DNA of 64,000 nt from an uncultured Thermogutta sp. Its GTDB lineage: Bacteria; Planctomycetota; Planctomycetia; Pirellulales; Thermoguttaceae. Below are positions 43,495-53,433 of this stretch, piece by piece; position 1 is the stretch's first letter, and each line of letters begins with the position of its first letter. The notes under the pieces are model-generated. The model did not search any database. It was not told where the DNA came from and was given only the letters and a program-made list of their open reading frames with translations. The DNA lies in NCBI GenBank assembly GCA_937128505.1, contig CAKZMM010000027.1:1-64000 (forward strand), in the 5' to 3' direction. Made by a program: the position numbers and the translations under genes.

Positions 43495-46347
43495 CTATCT
43501 TTCCGAGCCCTCGAAAAACTCCAGCTTCACGGGGCCCAAAAGCCCCGAAGTTACCAGTGGATCTTCCGATGCAAAACCTTGGAAAAGTCGGAAGTCCGCA
43601 GATCGCTTGCCCGGACGTAGGGCCACGTTGGTCTGGGTGCGACGACGTTCGGGCGGCAAACCCGCATCGCCGATCAGCCGGTTGACCCAGGTGTTGGTCA
43701 CGGCGATTTCCAGCTCGTTCGTTCCTTCCCGCAATGCCCCTGTCACCTCCACCCTCCAAGGTGTCGTCCAAATGATGCCCAGGTTTTTCCCATTGAGTCG
43801 GACCTCCGCCACGTGACAAACCTGGCCTAATTGAAGGCAGGCAACACGCGACGCTTGCTGCGAGGAAAGCTCGAACGATTTGCGATAGATAGCAGTGCCC
43901 GAAAAATAACGGATTTCTTCATCCGCATGCTCATTCCATGGAATTAACGATTCGAAAACAATCGGCTGCTTGGGACCCCAATCTGGGTCGAAGCTCACCT
44001 GCCATGGCCCAGTGATCGGTACGGTTTCTGCCAACACGGGTGAGGACCTAACGGGCGGAGAGGATTCGCTAGGGTGGCGAAACACCACGAAAATCGATCC
44101 GTTTTGCGGCAGCTCAAGCACGACCGCCGTTCGGCCATCTTCCGTCGGATGCCATTCGATAGGATCGCCGATCGCGCCGGTCATCGGATCCCAGAATTCG
44201 GGCTTTTTTCCGGCAACCCGGAATACGCACCGCGCTCGCCCTTGCCCGGAAATGAAGTAGAGGTCTACTTCGGCCGTTTGCCGATGGACGTAAGGCCACG
44301 GACCTTCGAAATCGGGTAGAGGGCCCCTTTGCCGAAACAGTTCCTCGAGTTCGATCCCGCGAACGCTGTGCTGAGTCAACCGATTATAAAGCTCGCGGAC
44401 TTTCTGATCGCAGGCAGGAAAGCCGGTCAAACCGGGGGTGCGCTCCGGCTGCCTTCGACCGAGGATGATTGTTGCCCCCGCCTTTGCCAGTTCGACGAGC
44501 TTTTCCAACACGACTACTTCCAGCGTGTGGTCCTCTGGATCTAGGATAAGCATTCGGTACCGCTTTCCCTCCGGCAGCAGTAGCTCGCCTTGGCGGCAGG
44601 TCAAGCGGTCCAGCAAAACTTCCGTATTCAGCAAATCGTACGCATAGCCGGGAGGAAGCTCGAGCGTGGCCCGATCGCTCCACATCACCGACTGGTCCCA
44701 CTTCTGGGTAGGGCTACTCCATGTAAGGTACGGACGATCACTAGTATACACACAGACATCGGCAACATGATGCCCTTGACGAAGCAACCATTGGCAGCGG
44801 CCGAGATAGCTTAGAAACGCTCCGGCAGCATGGAACCAAGTGACATTCGGATTTAAATGCGTGCCGGCGAAGTACTCGATGCCGGGTTTGCCGAATTCCG
44901 AAGGTGAGGCGGTAAAGGTATGCCAAATGAGGTGGTTGATGCCTTCGCAAAAGGCCGCATCGGCGCGCGGCTTCAAAGCGGCCGGATAAGCCGACCAATG
45001 GAGCACCATATGGGTAAATGCCTCGGCGGCAGCCAGTGGCCTGCCGTAAATACGAGCCGAGATCGCCGCACAGCGATTGAATCCCCGATGTCGCGCCGGC
45101 TGATCACCTCCCCACCAAAACTCCCCTTGCGGCATGTCGGTTCGACCCAGGAAGGCAAGTTGATCCGCCTCGGTAAAAACCGGTAGGTTTCGGTCCCATG
45201 GACCGCCGGATTCCGCATGCCACTTCAGCCCATGCTGTTGGCAGAGTTCTTGCAGCTTGCCGTAATAATGATCGCAGAAGCACTCGGCAAGAGTCTTGTG
45301 ATAATCGCGCAGGAATCGATCGGATTCTTCCCGGCTCCTCACGATAAACCCGGCCAATACCGGTAACCATGGGCGAATGCGATAACCCCGGCGAGTTTCA
45401 AAGTGCGTATCGAAGCCCCGGGTCCAAGTCGGCAAGGCTCCCTCCCAGCTCACGCTATAGAAATGAGTAAGGCTCTTGCCCACCAGTCCACCCGCATCCT
45501 CAATGATTGTCTTGCCCATTCGATCAAAATGCCCACGGACGGCCTCTGCATCGAGAATATCCACATCGTACTGGCGGCCTTCCATCGTGGTATAAGCAAA
45601 CCGCAGGAGTACCCAATGTCCCGCTTCCACATCCCAGACCAGCCGTCCTTGAGAATCGACCTGCGAAGTCAAATCGACCACCCGGAGGGCAAGGCGGCGA
45701 ATAGGTTCCTGCCATGGGCCGGGCTTCCGAACGCCAGGCTCGACAGGTGCTTTTGGATCCGAAACCCGTCCTACCAAAACCCCCAACGTGGCGATCTCCC
45801 AAAAGTGACCGCTCTCGGGCCTTTGCCACGAATAAACCAGTTTTTGGGGCCCTTCAAGCTCGCGAACTTCGTAGAGAAGCTTTTTCGGGACGTCGGCTCC
45901 ACGCTCCCACGGCCCCTTCAGCGAGCCGGCACAACTGCTTAGATTGACGCTGACTTCTAGACCCAAACGGTGGGCATTTTCCAGGGTGAACCGCAGCATT
46001 TTTCGCCACTGAGGGCTCATGAATTCCATGCGGCTGGGAGGAAGGACCACATGCGTTGGATCGTCCCAATAGCCCCGTGCATCGAAGAGCAAAATCCCCC
46101 CAACACCCAGTTGCTTCATTGCTTCCAGATCGCGAAGGATGGTCGGCTCGTCCACGTTCCCGTTAAGCCACCAATAATAAACCCAGGGTTTTGCGGAATT
46201 GGGTACGCTGCGGAAGCCCTCTTCCAGGGGATCGATTTCCGCGGCTTCAAGGCGGCTAGCAGTCTGCCGGTCCGGAACCACCGCGACCATTAGGCCCGCA
46301 TTCACCACCCAAAACACAAACCAATAAAGGGGCGCACCAAGTCTCAT
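43495..46347 (-). CDS. Secreted GH106-type alpha-L-rhamnosidase
   Basis: 950 residues. It begins with a signal peptide (MRLGAPLYWFVFWVVNAGLMVAV). The family start is unmistakable: KPWVYYWWLNGNVDEPTILRDLEAMKQLGVGGILLFD. A long (beta/alpha)8 barrel follows, with HAESGGPWDRN and a histidine-rich GGDQPARHRG region, and the C-terminal third consists of beta-sandwich carbohydrate-binding domains (for example WQVSFDPDWG and LNGKNLGIIWTTPW). It would release L-rhamnose from pectin-like or sulfated algal-type glycans. The start at 46347 has GGAAAGGG 8 bases upstream; the frame is open 27 codons further. It heads an operon with the sulfatase. Confidence 0.9.
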   Translation of the reverse strand: MRLGAPLYWFVFWVVNAGLMVAVVPDRQTASRLEAAEIDPLEEGFRSVPNSAKPWVYYWWLNGNVDEPTILRDLEAMKQLGVGGILLFDARGYWDDPTHVVLPPSRMEFMSPQWRKMLRFTLENAHRLGLEVSVNLSSCAGSLKGPWERGADVPKKLLYEVRELEGPQKLVYSWQRPESGHFWEIATLGVLVGRVSDPKAPVEPGVRKPGPWQEPIRRLALRVVDLTSQVDSQGRLVWDVEAGHWVLLRFAYTTMEGRQYDVDILDAEAVRGHFDRMGKTIIEDAGGLVGKSLTHFYSVSWEGALPTWTRGFDTHFETRRGYRIRPWLPVLAGFIVRSREESDRFLRDYHKTLAECFCDHYYGKLQELCQQHGLKWHAESGGPWDRNLPVFTEADQLAFLGRTDMPQGEFWWGGDQPARHRGFNRCAAISARIYGRPLAAAEAFTHMVLHWSAYPAALKPRADAAFCEGINHLIWHTFTASPSEFGKPGIEYFAGTHLNPNVTWFHAAGAFLSYLGRCQWLLRQGHHVADVCVYTSDRPYLTWSSPTQKWDQSVMWSDRATLELPPGYAYDLLNTEVLLDRLTCRQGELLLPEGKRYRMLILDPEDHTLEVVVLEKLVELAKAGATIILGRRQPERTPGLTGFPACDQKVRELYNRLTQHSVRGIELEELFRQRGPLPDFEGPWPYVHRQTAEVDLYFISGQGRARCVFRVAGKKPEFWDPMTGAIGDPIEWHPTEDGRTAVVLELPQNGSIFVVFRHPSESSPPVRSSPVLAETVPITGPWQVSFDPDWGPKQPIVFESLIPWNEHADEEIRYFSGTAIYRKSFELSSQQASRVACLQLGQVCHVAEVRLNGKNLGIIWTTPWRVEVTGALREGTNELEIAVTNTWVNRLIGDAGLPPERRRTQTNVALRPGKRSADFRLFQGFASEDPLVTSGLLGPVKLEFFEGSER

Positions 46348-46791
46348 GGGTCTAGCCCTTTCCGCTATCAATCCACACCGATATTCCTCTGCCAACCGGC
46401 GGTGGCCAAACACCATCTTGCTTTCCAACCGGCGAGCTTTAGCTGAACCAATCGCGCTTTCCGGTGCCGGGGGAAATAACCTCAGCCAAATCCGGCTTCA
46501 TCAATCTCAGTACGAGCGTATCGCCGGTGCATGGCCGAAACAAGGGACAAGAAGGTACAGTAGCGAGCAACCGGCCCCCTTGCAGCCTAAGGTGCGAGAG
46601 TTAGCGCAGCGTGCGTGTCACGCTCACACAAAAGATACGATTTCGCGTCGCTTTCTGCGGGCTTTTCGCGTCCACATTCCACTCTTGGAAGCGGCTTGGT
46701 GCATGCCCCCATTCATAAGTGACTAAGGTAAGTGACTAAGGATCGTCGCTCTCTGGCCTGCCGGATGATGCCCCGCGGCTGCGATGCCCCT
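46348..46791. other. Intergenic stretch between the dehydrogenase and rhamnosidase genes
   Basis: It contains the perfect 13-bp duplication at 46716-46741 close to the 3' end of the dehydrogenase gene. No gene is supported. Confidence 0.4.
46716..46741. repeat. 13-bp perfect tandem duplication
   Basis: TAAGTGACTAAGG occurs twice in succession without mismatch, 50 bases downstream of the dehydrogenase gene in its transcription direction. Confidence 0.9.
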
Positions 46792-47811
46792 TTAACGAGA
46801 CGAGACGGCACGAACCGACTCGCTAGTGACTAATCCCAGCGGTGTCAGCCCTTGCTCAAAGGCCGTGATATTCCGCAGGGTTTCCCGGGCAATAGCCTCC
46901 ATGGCTCCCCGCGTGAAGAAGGCCTGATGAGCCGTAATGATCACATTCGGAAACGTGAGCATGCGTGCGAACACATCGTCTTGGATAACTCGGTCCGAGA
47001 GGTCTTCGTAAAAAAGATCGGCCTCCTCCTCGTAGACATCAAGGCCTAGAGCGCCGATTTTCCCGGATTTTAAACCCCGCACGACCGCGCGACTATTGAC
47101 CAGCGCCCCGCGGCTAGTGTTAATGAGCATGACGCCACGTTTCATTCGGGCCACGGCTTCTTCGTTAATCAAGTGGTAGGTCGTCGGCATTAGCGGTAGG
47201 TGGAGGGTAACGATATCCGAATTTTCGAATAGCTCTTCCAGCTCGACGTAGCGCAGGCCAAGGGCCTCCGCTTGCGGATTCGGTTGCACGTCATAACCCA
47301 GCAACCGACATCCGAAGCCGACGAGCACTCTGGCTACGTGCAAGCCGATTTTGCCTGTGCCGATGATCCCTACGCATTGGGCATGCAAATCAAAGCCCAA
47401 AAGCCCGTCGAGCGCAAAATTCCCCTCTCGAACGCGGTTGTAGGCTTTATGTATTTTTCGGCCTAAAGCCAGAATCAGCCCTACCGTGTGCTCGGCCACA
47501 GCCGCGGGGGAATAAGCCGGCACCCTAACCACCGTAAGTTCCAATTGCTCCGCCGCGCGAAGATCGACGTGATTGAACCCCGAACAACGTAGGGCTATTA
47601 ATCGCGTACCGTTTTTGGCCAGCGTAAGGAGGACGAAGGCGTCCAATTCATCATTGACGAACGTACAGACGGCGGGAAACCCCTCGGCAAGCCGACACGT
47701 TTCCCGGGTCAATCGCGGTTCCAGGAACACAAGTTCGTGCCCGAATTCTTCATTAGCCGCCAGCAAGAATGTCTTGTCGTAAGGTCGGGTACTAAATACA
47801 GCCACACGCAT
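46792..47811 (-). CDS. ldhA: D-lactate dehydrogenase-type 2-hydroxyacid dehydrogenase
   Basis: 339 residues with the D-isomer-specific 2-hydroxyacid dehydrogenase fold. The substrate Arg lies near RCSGFNHVD. The NAD-binding loop is GTGKIG, followed by an acidic residue in GYDVQP that favours NAD. The catalytic His lies in [24 protein letters not shown] and [18 protein letters not shown] are typical of the LdhA subgroup. It would interconvert pyruvate and D-lactate in the cytoplasm. D-lactate is also a MurQ product, but the genes are far apart. AAGGG lies 8 bases before the ATG. Confidence 0.88.
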   Translation of the reverse strand: MRVAVFSTRPYDKTFLLAANEEFGHELVFLEPRLTRETCRLAEGFPAVCTFVNDELDAFVLLTLAKNGTRLIALRCSGFNHVDLRAAEQLELTVVRVPAYSPAAVAEHTVGLILALGRKIHKAYNRVREGNFALDGLLGFDLHAQCVGIIGTGKIGLHVARVLVGFGCRLLGYDVQPNPQAEALGLRYVELEELFENSDIVTLHLPLMPTTYHLINEEAVARMKRGVMLINTSRGALVNSRAVVRGLKSGKIGALGLDVYEEEADLFYEDLSDRVIQDDVFARMLTFPNVIITAHQAFFTRGAMEAIARETLRNITAFEQGLTPLGLVTSESVRAVSSR

Positions 47812-48531
47812 CGCAAAGCCCTTCCGTGCGGTTGAGGCTTGGAAATCTTAGTGAGCAAATCAATTCAGAACGTGAAAATGTGTTTCCTCACCAGGTGCGT
47901 ATACCATTCTAAAATCTCCTCGTAACACTAATTTTAGGCGGCTCGCCAAGAGGAATCGTCCGTGGAAATCGGAAGAAGCGGATAAAAGCAGGCAAGAGCG
48001 TTTCAATGATCCTGCGATCAATCTTGGGAGAATCGTATTTCCGCGACCCTGGGCGTCAATCGCGAGAAAGCCGGCGGGGATTTACGGTTTTCGTGGGAGC
48101 ATTCAAACTGGCTTGCGGTCGTACCTCGCTGGGAAGGCAAGACTCATTGTTCCTGAGCAATTTGGGAATCTTCCCGCTTCAGACTCCCTTGGAGGCGGAA
48201 GCGCGAACAATCGGCGTTTGGGGGGAAGTCTAGCTTGCCGAGCTGATCGCGCTATTGCCGTTAAACACTCGGCCGGGCCAACTGCGTTTACATGAAGAAT
48301 CCGCCGCTTGGACTCACTCGGGGCTTTTTGAGATCCGAAGCCCAAACCATTCCGCAGGGGCGGATAGCTCCACAAAAATTCGGTAGCTAACCCGAAGCCG
48401 GTAAGGATTCCATCCATTCGGGTTTTCGTCCCTTTACACCGGGATACGCCATGGCTCCGGGGCCGACCATTCGGGCAGCGATTCAATCGACTTAGTGTTT
48501 TTCTCCCACGACGGCGGAGCACGTCGGCCGA
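47812..48531. other. 720-bp non-coding stretch
   Basis: Open frames on both strands (48006-48233, 48103-48522) have no ribosome binding site, motif or plausible composition. I see no tandem duplication here. It must hold the promoter of the dehydrogenase gene. Confidence 0.35.
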
Positions 48532-49344
48532 TTACTGCCGTAAGAAGTGCTTTTGATAATCGATGAAGGTTACGGGCATGAAGATGGCCAGGAATTGCTC
48601 GGCTTGGCTCACGCGGTCGCGATCTGCTTGAACCAAGTGGTAAATGAATTGGTGTCGCGACCGAAAGATTTGCTGTCGGCCCAGGATACCGCCGGTTTTC
48701 TTTAGCGTGAGATGAACTTCCGAGGGGAGTTCGCCGTTTTCCGCGAGTACTCGGCTAAGCAATAAACGTGGAAAAGGAAGTCGCGAGCCCGGGTTAAGCA
48801 TCGTATTAAGTTGACAATACCAATCCGAAAACTCGCGGTAGCGGGTGACAATGACGGGGTCAACCGGATGCTCGGCTTTGACCCGGTAGCTCAGCCATGG
48901 GCTCTCCAGCAGATACTCCCGGGTTTCTTCGTCCCGTGAGACGCTAAGTTGAGGCTCGGCGGTAAATCGGATGAAGCTATCCTGATGGTTTAGGGCCCAA
49001 GTTTTTAGGGTGCCCAAAAAGGCGGCAACCTGATCTGTGCGAAGTTCGGTCTTTACACGCCGGCTCAAATCCAGAAGGACGAACCGACGATTCGCGGCAT
49101 CGAAGAGGGTGATTTCCGGGGGATCTTTCAAAAAATCGTAAACCAAACCCTTTACGAAGATCGTGGTGCTTTCCGTGATTGGGTTCTGCGAATTACCGGA
49201 AAACACCGAATTTTCCACTCGGAATTCGTCAGCTTTTGACGCCGTGACAAGAAGGATGGATGCGATAAAAACCCCTGCGAATAAACCCACAAAGAGATGC
49301 AAAACTTTGGAACGTGGATGGTTGCAATCAGGTTTCATTTTCAT
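48532..49344 (-). CDS. Conserved-type secreted protein of unknown function
   Basis: 270 residues. A signal peptide or anchor (VLHLFVGLFAGVFIASILLVTASKA) is followed by a soluble domain rich in beta-strand-like segments (ESTTIFVKGLVYDFLKDPPEITLFD, RRFVLLDLSRRVKTELRTDQV). I recall this start pattern from planctomycete hypothetical proteins that sense or record a state of the envelope, but no function is established. The C-terminal half is helical with charged residues. It stands alone, with 400 bases free upstream. It is a convincing gene from composition, start and signal peptide. Confidence 0.75.
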   Translation of the reverse strand: MKMKPDCNHPRSKVLHLFVGLFAGVFIASILLVTASKADEFRVENSVFSGNSQNPITESTTIFVKGLVYDFLKDPPEITLFDAANRRFVLLDLSRRVKTELRTDQVAAFLGTLKTWALNHQDSFIRFTAEPQLSVSRDEETREYLLESPWLSYRVKAEHPVDPVIVTRYREFSDWYCQLNTMLNPGSRLPFPRLLLSRVLAENGELPSEVHLTLKKTGGILGRQQIFRSRHQFIYHLVQADRDRVSQAEQFLAIFMPVTFIDYQKHFLRQ

Positions 49345-49751
49345 GCTGTTCCCGAGCCTTTCAGTCCAACTGAAACGTGTCCAGATCGGTAGGAGTCGAT
49401 ATTTGAGGAGCCGACTTGTCCGGATCTATTTTCCGCGTGAGTGCGGATCGCAATCATCGGTTCCTGTGAAAGAATACTGAGGGAGGAAAGCAGGCGTAAA
49501 TGCCAGTTCTCATTCAATATGTCATTTCTTTTACTCACTTACTATGCTTTTATGGCTAACGAAACGAGAAGACAGAATAGAAAACACAATAGTAACTATA
49601 TTCATGAATTAGCTCTACTTATATTGTCTCAAGAAGATGCCCCCCGAGGCCAGACAATTAGGTAGCGATTTGCCGTCGGCGGCCTCCAAGGATTTGGGGG
49701 TTTTCCTACGCCGGCCAAGTCTTGAAGAGGGTTGCGTACGCTATTGAGGTT
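49345..49751. other. AT-rich intergenic stretch
   Basis: A notably AT-rich block at about 49510-49640 separates two minus-strand genes and probably contains the promoter of the secreted hypothetical protein. No gene or repeat is seen. Confidence 0.35.
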
Positions 49752-50777
49752 TTAAAGCCCGATATATTTCGCCACCACGGTCTTGGCCAGCGCGATATCG
49801 TCGGTGCCCGTGACGATGGTGCGACCGTCCCCGAAGACGGTAATCTCCAAATTCTCCACCTTGAGTTTGACGAGGTAGGGGTTCGCCAGCACGGGGCCGA
49901 TGGTTCCAAGCCGCCGGGCCAAATCCTCTAGCGGGATGCTCTCCGCCGGCAAAGACAGTTGCACGGCATTCCGACCGCAGAGCACCGAGGGCCGCGACGT
50001 CTCCCGACCACTTAGCCACGCAAAATCGCCGCGTTTGCAGGTGGGGCAATCGATTTGATCCCGCAACTGACTGACATCGAATTGGCGGATCTCTCCATCC
50101 CAGAGTTCTACCACGGTCAATTTCCGGGAAATCGCCTCCAGATTGCCGCTGAGGATCTTGATGGCTTCGATGACTTGAATGGAAGCAATCACCCCCACGA
50201 CCGGGGCCAAAATGCCAGCGACATCGCAAGTGGGGGTCGATCCCGGCGGAGGGCATTCGGGCATCAGGCAGCGCAAGCAGGCCGTCTGGCCCGGGACGAT
50301 GGTCATGGTTTGACCTTCCGCCCCGAGACAACCGCCGTAAACCCAGGCAATACCGCGTTTGACGGCAAGGTCATTGATCAAAAATCGCGTCTCAAAATTG
50401 TCAGTCGCATCGACGATAAGGTGGATCCCGTCACTGAATTTCTCGATATTGGCGGCGGTGATGTCCGCCACGATCGGCTCAATATGAACCTCGGGATTGG
50501 CCCGGGCCAGCTTTTGGGCCGCGGCGACGGCCTTTGGGAGTCCTTGGGCCACGTCGTCCTCATCGAATAGCAGTTGCCGCTGGAGATTGGTAGTTTCCGC
50601 AAAATCTCGATCCACGATGCGCACTTGCCCAACTCCGGCACGAACCAACATGGCGGCCGATAGGTTGCCTAATGCACCACAGCCACAGACGAGCACAGAT
50701 GACTGACATAGCCGCCGCTGGCCCGCCTCTCCAAGCCGTGCATACCGGATCTGTCGGATATAGCGATCAAGCTGCAT
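49752..50777 (-). CDS. ThiF/MoeB/HesA-family E1-like adenylyltransferase
   Basis: 341 residues. The N-terminal ~245 residues are a canonical E1-like domain: RYIRQIRYARLGEAGQ with the arginine finger, GCGALG as nucleotide loop, then DRDFAETTNLQRQ. The zinc site is CLRC paired with CPTC. A C-terminal ~75-residue domain (from LSLPAESIPLEDLARRL) is additional and may bind or mimic a ubiquitin-like sulfur carrier; it is not a rhodanese. Such enzymes adenylate the C-terminus of ThiS or MoaD for thiamine, molybdopterin or cysteine synthesis; no such carrier gene is nearby, so the pathway is open. The start at 50777 has GGGGAAT upstream; an in-frame ATG lies 15 codons before. Confidence 0.88.
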   Translation of the reverse strand: MQLDRYIRQIRYARLGEAGQRRLCQSSVLVCGCGALGNLSAAMLVRAGVGQVRIVDRDFAETTNLQRQLLFDEDDVAQGLPKAVAAAQKLARANPEVHIEPIVADITAANIEKFSDGIHLIVDATDNFETRFLINDLAVKRGIAWVYGGCLGAEGQTMTIVPGQTACLRCLMPECPPPGSTPTCDVAGILAPVVGVIASIQVIEAIKILSGNLEAISRKLTVVELWDGEIRQFDVSQLRDQIDCPTCKRGDFAWLSGRETSRPSVLCGRNAVQLSLPAESIPLEDLARRLGTIGPVLANPYLVKLKVENLEITVFGDGRTIVTGTDDIALAKTVVAKYIGL

Positions 50778-51944
50778 CGAGTTTATTCCCCGGTGGCAAA
50801 AAATATTGAAACGGCCCACCAACTACCCAAGCTACCCCGGACCAAGTTGCTCCGAAAGGGTGGGCATGCGGTTGGGCCCAAGAATAAATCGCATCAATTG
50901 CATAACCAGCTTGCGACCAAACGACGATCTTTCCCTACTCAGTACCCGCGGATTTTGGAAAACCTCTCTTGCCGCCGCTGCAATCGCTTACGATTGGCCC
51001 GCCGCGGGGTGCGACGAACACATTCCTCTCCGAGTGGTTCTCCTGGTCGCCGTAATTCGCACATCACGAAGCGTGGTTATCATCCATAGCGAGGGCGGGT
51101 TATCCTCGGGTTTGGCACCGGCGGAGACAATCGAAGGCGTCGGCGAAAAAGATCGGCCTTTTGCATGTGTCGTACGCCAATCGCAGCCGAGAATATGGCG
51201 AACGCCTTCCCGCACGGAAACTAGGAGCATCCCCGGGTTTTATTCCTTACCCCTTTCCGATCGATTCAACTCGTTGCATGTTGCCAGTCCCGCCCGCAGA
51301 ACTCCCGTCCCGTCCCTTGAAGCAGGCGATTTGCGATAGATTATTACGCGCTGAAAGCCCCGGCGCAAAGGCGTGCCAAGGAGCCATTCAAGAATTCATT
51401 AACCGTGCGTAGAGAGCGGAAAATCTCGGTATAATCCGAGGGTGTTCGGGAGGTAATCCAAGAAAGATTCGTGCGACAATTTCCGCGGTATTCGTGTGAC
51501 AATCTGCGAAGCCGTGTTTAGAATACCCGGAGTGATAAGCTGCCGAGAAATTGATCATCCGCGTGTGCCCGATCGTTGACATGTAGCTTAGGAAGGACTG
51601 GATTATCGCGCATCGTTTACTGCCGAGCGGTTTTCGCCCCGCCAAGACTCCCAGCTCGGCCGTAAAATTGCGCCACCTTGGGGAAGCGGCAGATTCTTGC
51701 CGGCCGGGGTTGGGAAACGGGGGCACGGGTTTGGGCAGGGGGCATGACGTAAACCGCGCATCGCGTCGAAGGGCCGATCTTGCGGTAACACCACGGTTTA
51801 CCGCCCACGAAAACCATGGGTGGGCAATCAACAAATCGCGCGGCGTTGAAGTGCTGCAGCTCATTCGGCACAATTTGGGAAAAAATGAAACCAAGTTGAA
51901 GAGGTTTGAAACCGGATTTCACGAATTGAAAGGAGAGATTCACA
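50778..51944. other. 1.2 kb non-coding divergent region
   Basis: It lies between the divergent E1-like and isomerase-like genes. It holds the 23-bp repeat at 51467-51512 and the AAGGAGAG ribosome binding site of the next gene at its end. Frames such as 50806-51339 have no protein-like features. Confidence 0.4.
51467..51512. repeat. 23-bp tandem duplication, diverged
   Basis: ATTCGTGCGACAATTTCCGC and ATTCGTGTGACAATCTGCGA are the starts of two adjacent 23-bp units, with several mismatches in the second half. Confidence 0.65.
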
Positions 51945-52817
51945 ATGAACTCAGGAGTGTCGCGACGGGGTGTACTCGGTGCCATGGTGGCCGGGGCTGC
52001 TTGGGGACATGCCGCTCGTTGGAGCGGCGCGGCAACTGCCGAGGAATTTCAGCCGCTTAAGGGCCGGATCAACCATTCGGTTTGCCGATGGTGCTATGGG
52101 AGAATTCCCCTAGAAGAACTCTGTGCCTTCTGCAAGAAGTTAGGGATCAAGTCGGTCGAGCTTTTGGGGCCCAAGGATTGGCCGGTCGTCAAGCAGTTCG
52201 GTCTCACGTGCGCTATGGTATCCTCGGGTACGCGGATCGAAAGGGGGTTCAATCGCCTGGAACACCACGACGAACTGATTGCCCATTACGAACGCATGAT
52301 CCCTCAAGTGGCCGAAGCAGGGTTTAAGAATCTGATTTGTTTTTCAGGCAATCGTCAGGGATTGGACGACGAGCAAGGAATGAAGAATTGTGCCGTGGGC
52401 ATCAAGCGGTTGCTTCCGTTGTGCGAAAAGCATGATGTTGTTCTGGTGATGGAACTCCTCAATAGCAAAGTGGATCACAAGGATTACATGTGCGACCGCA
52501 CCGCTTGGGGCGTGGAATTATGCAAAATGATCGGCTCCGAGCGATTCAAACTCCTCTACGACATCTACCACATGCAGATCATGGAGGGAGATTTAATCCG
52601 GACGATCCGGGCCAACATTGAGTACATTGCTCATTTTCATACCGGGGGCAATCCGGGCCGAAACGAGATCGACGAAACCCAAGAGATCTATTACCCGGCG
52701 GTCATGCGCGCGATTGCGGACACAGGATACACGGGCTATGTGGGACACGAATTCGTGCCCAAATCGCCCGATCCGCTAAAATCCCTTGAGCGATGTGCCC
52801 GGATCTGCGAGGTTTAA
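51945..52817 (+). CDS. Tat-exported hydroxypyruvate isomerase-like TIM-barrel protein
   Basis: 290 residues. The N-terminus is a twin-arginine signal (SRRGVLGAMVAGAAWG). The rest is a xylose-isomerase-like TIM barrel of the Hyi branch: KSVELLGPKDW, then MELLNSKVDHKDYM, then LLYDIYHMQIMEGD, and GHEFVPKS near the end, giving the Glu/Asp/His metal site. Hyi interconverts hydroxypyruvate and tartronate semialdehyde, but exported planctomycete versions probably act on other sugars or acids. AAGGAGAG lies 9 bases before the ATG. It stands alone. Confidence 0.88.
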   Translation: MNSGVSRRGVLGAMVAGAAWGHAARWSGAATAEEFQPLKGRINHSVCRWCYGRIPLEELCAFCKKLGIKSVELLGPKDWPVVKQFGLTCAMVSSGTRIERGFNRLEHHDELIAHYERMIPQVAEAGFKNLICFSGNRQGLDDEQGMKNCAVGIKRLLPLCEKHDVVLVMELLNSKVDHKDYMCDRTAWGVELCKMIGSERFKLLYDIYHMQIMEGDLIRTIRANIEYIAHFHTGGNPGRNEIDETQEIYYPAVMRAIADTGYTGYVGHEFVPKSPDPLKSLERCARICEV

Positions 52818-53433
52818 CGGTGGCCAAGGGTGATGTCAAACCGGTGGAACTGGTGTCGAACCCGCGGAATAATGATGCAGGATTGCGCCGGGAAATCGCT
52901 TCTTAAATCGCGAGCGTTCGCGCGGAAACCGTAGAGAGATATTTGCGGGGCCCGGCAGGATTTCCCCTCGAAAATCTCCGGTGAAAGAGAAACACTACAG
53001 CACGTACTTTCGAAGCGAAAACCGCCGGAATCTCCCCCCAATAACCTCCGGTAAAACGAGGGCTGAAGAAAAAAAAGCGATTTCTCCACCCGGAAACGGC
53101 GCTACCCGCGGGGTGTTTCGCCCTTGCCAAAAGCCGGTTTCAGAGTTACCAATCAGACTCAGAAATCAGAGTTAGGAATAACTGCTTTCCTGCTCGGGTG
53201 CGAGGAGAATTTAATTCGTTTTAGGTTCAAGGGGCGTGAAATCCGATCGAAAACAAACTGCGTGAAATCCAATCGAAAACAAATTGCGTGAAATCCGATC
53301 GGGGACAAATTGCACCACGCATTTTCTTCGCGGAAAACCGACGCTGCTGCGGGTAAGTAAAAGGCTCCCGCGACGACGGGTCGACGAGCACCTCGAGAAG
53401 CAACCTCATTACCAGAAAGGGACTTCCCCCTGG
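52818..53433. other. Convergent intergenic stretch with a 26-bp triple repeat
   Basis: It lies between convergent genes and contains the three-copy array at 53234-53311. No gene is supported; several frames across the repeat are artefacts of its periodicity. Confidence 0.4.
53234..53311. repeat. 26-bp unit in three tandem copies
   Basis: Three head-to-tail copies (53234-53259, 53260-53285, 53286-53311) each start GCGTGAAATCCRATCG. Copies 1 and 2 differ at two bases; copy 3 has a short GGGG replacement. There are no spacers, so this is not a CRISPR array. Confidence 0.92.

Noticed and set aside
47812-48531. Hidden gene in the 720-bp gap
   Set aside because: Frames on both strands lack ribosome binding sites and protein-like composition; no decayed family motif could be read.
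53234-53311. Possible CRISPR array
   Set aside because: The 26-bp units touch each other without spacers, there are only three, and no cas gene is in the window.
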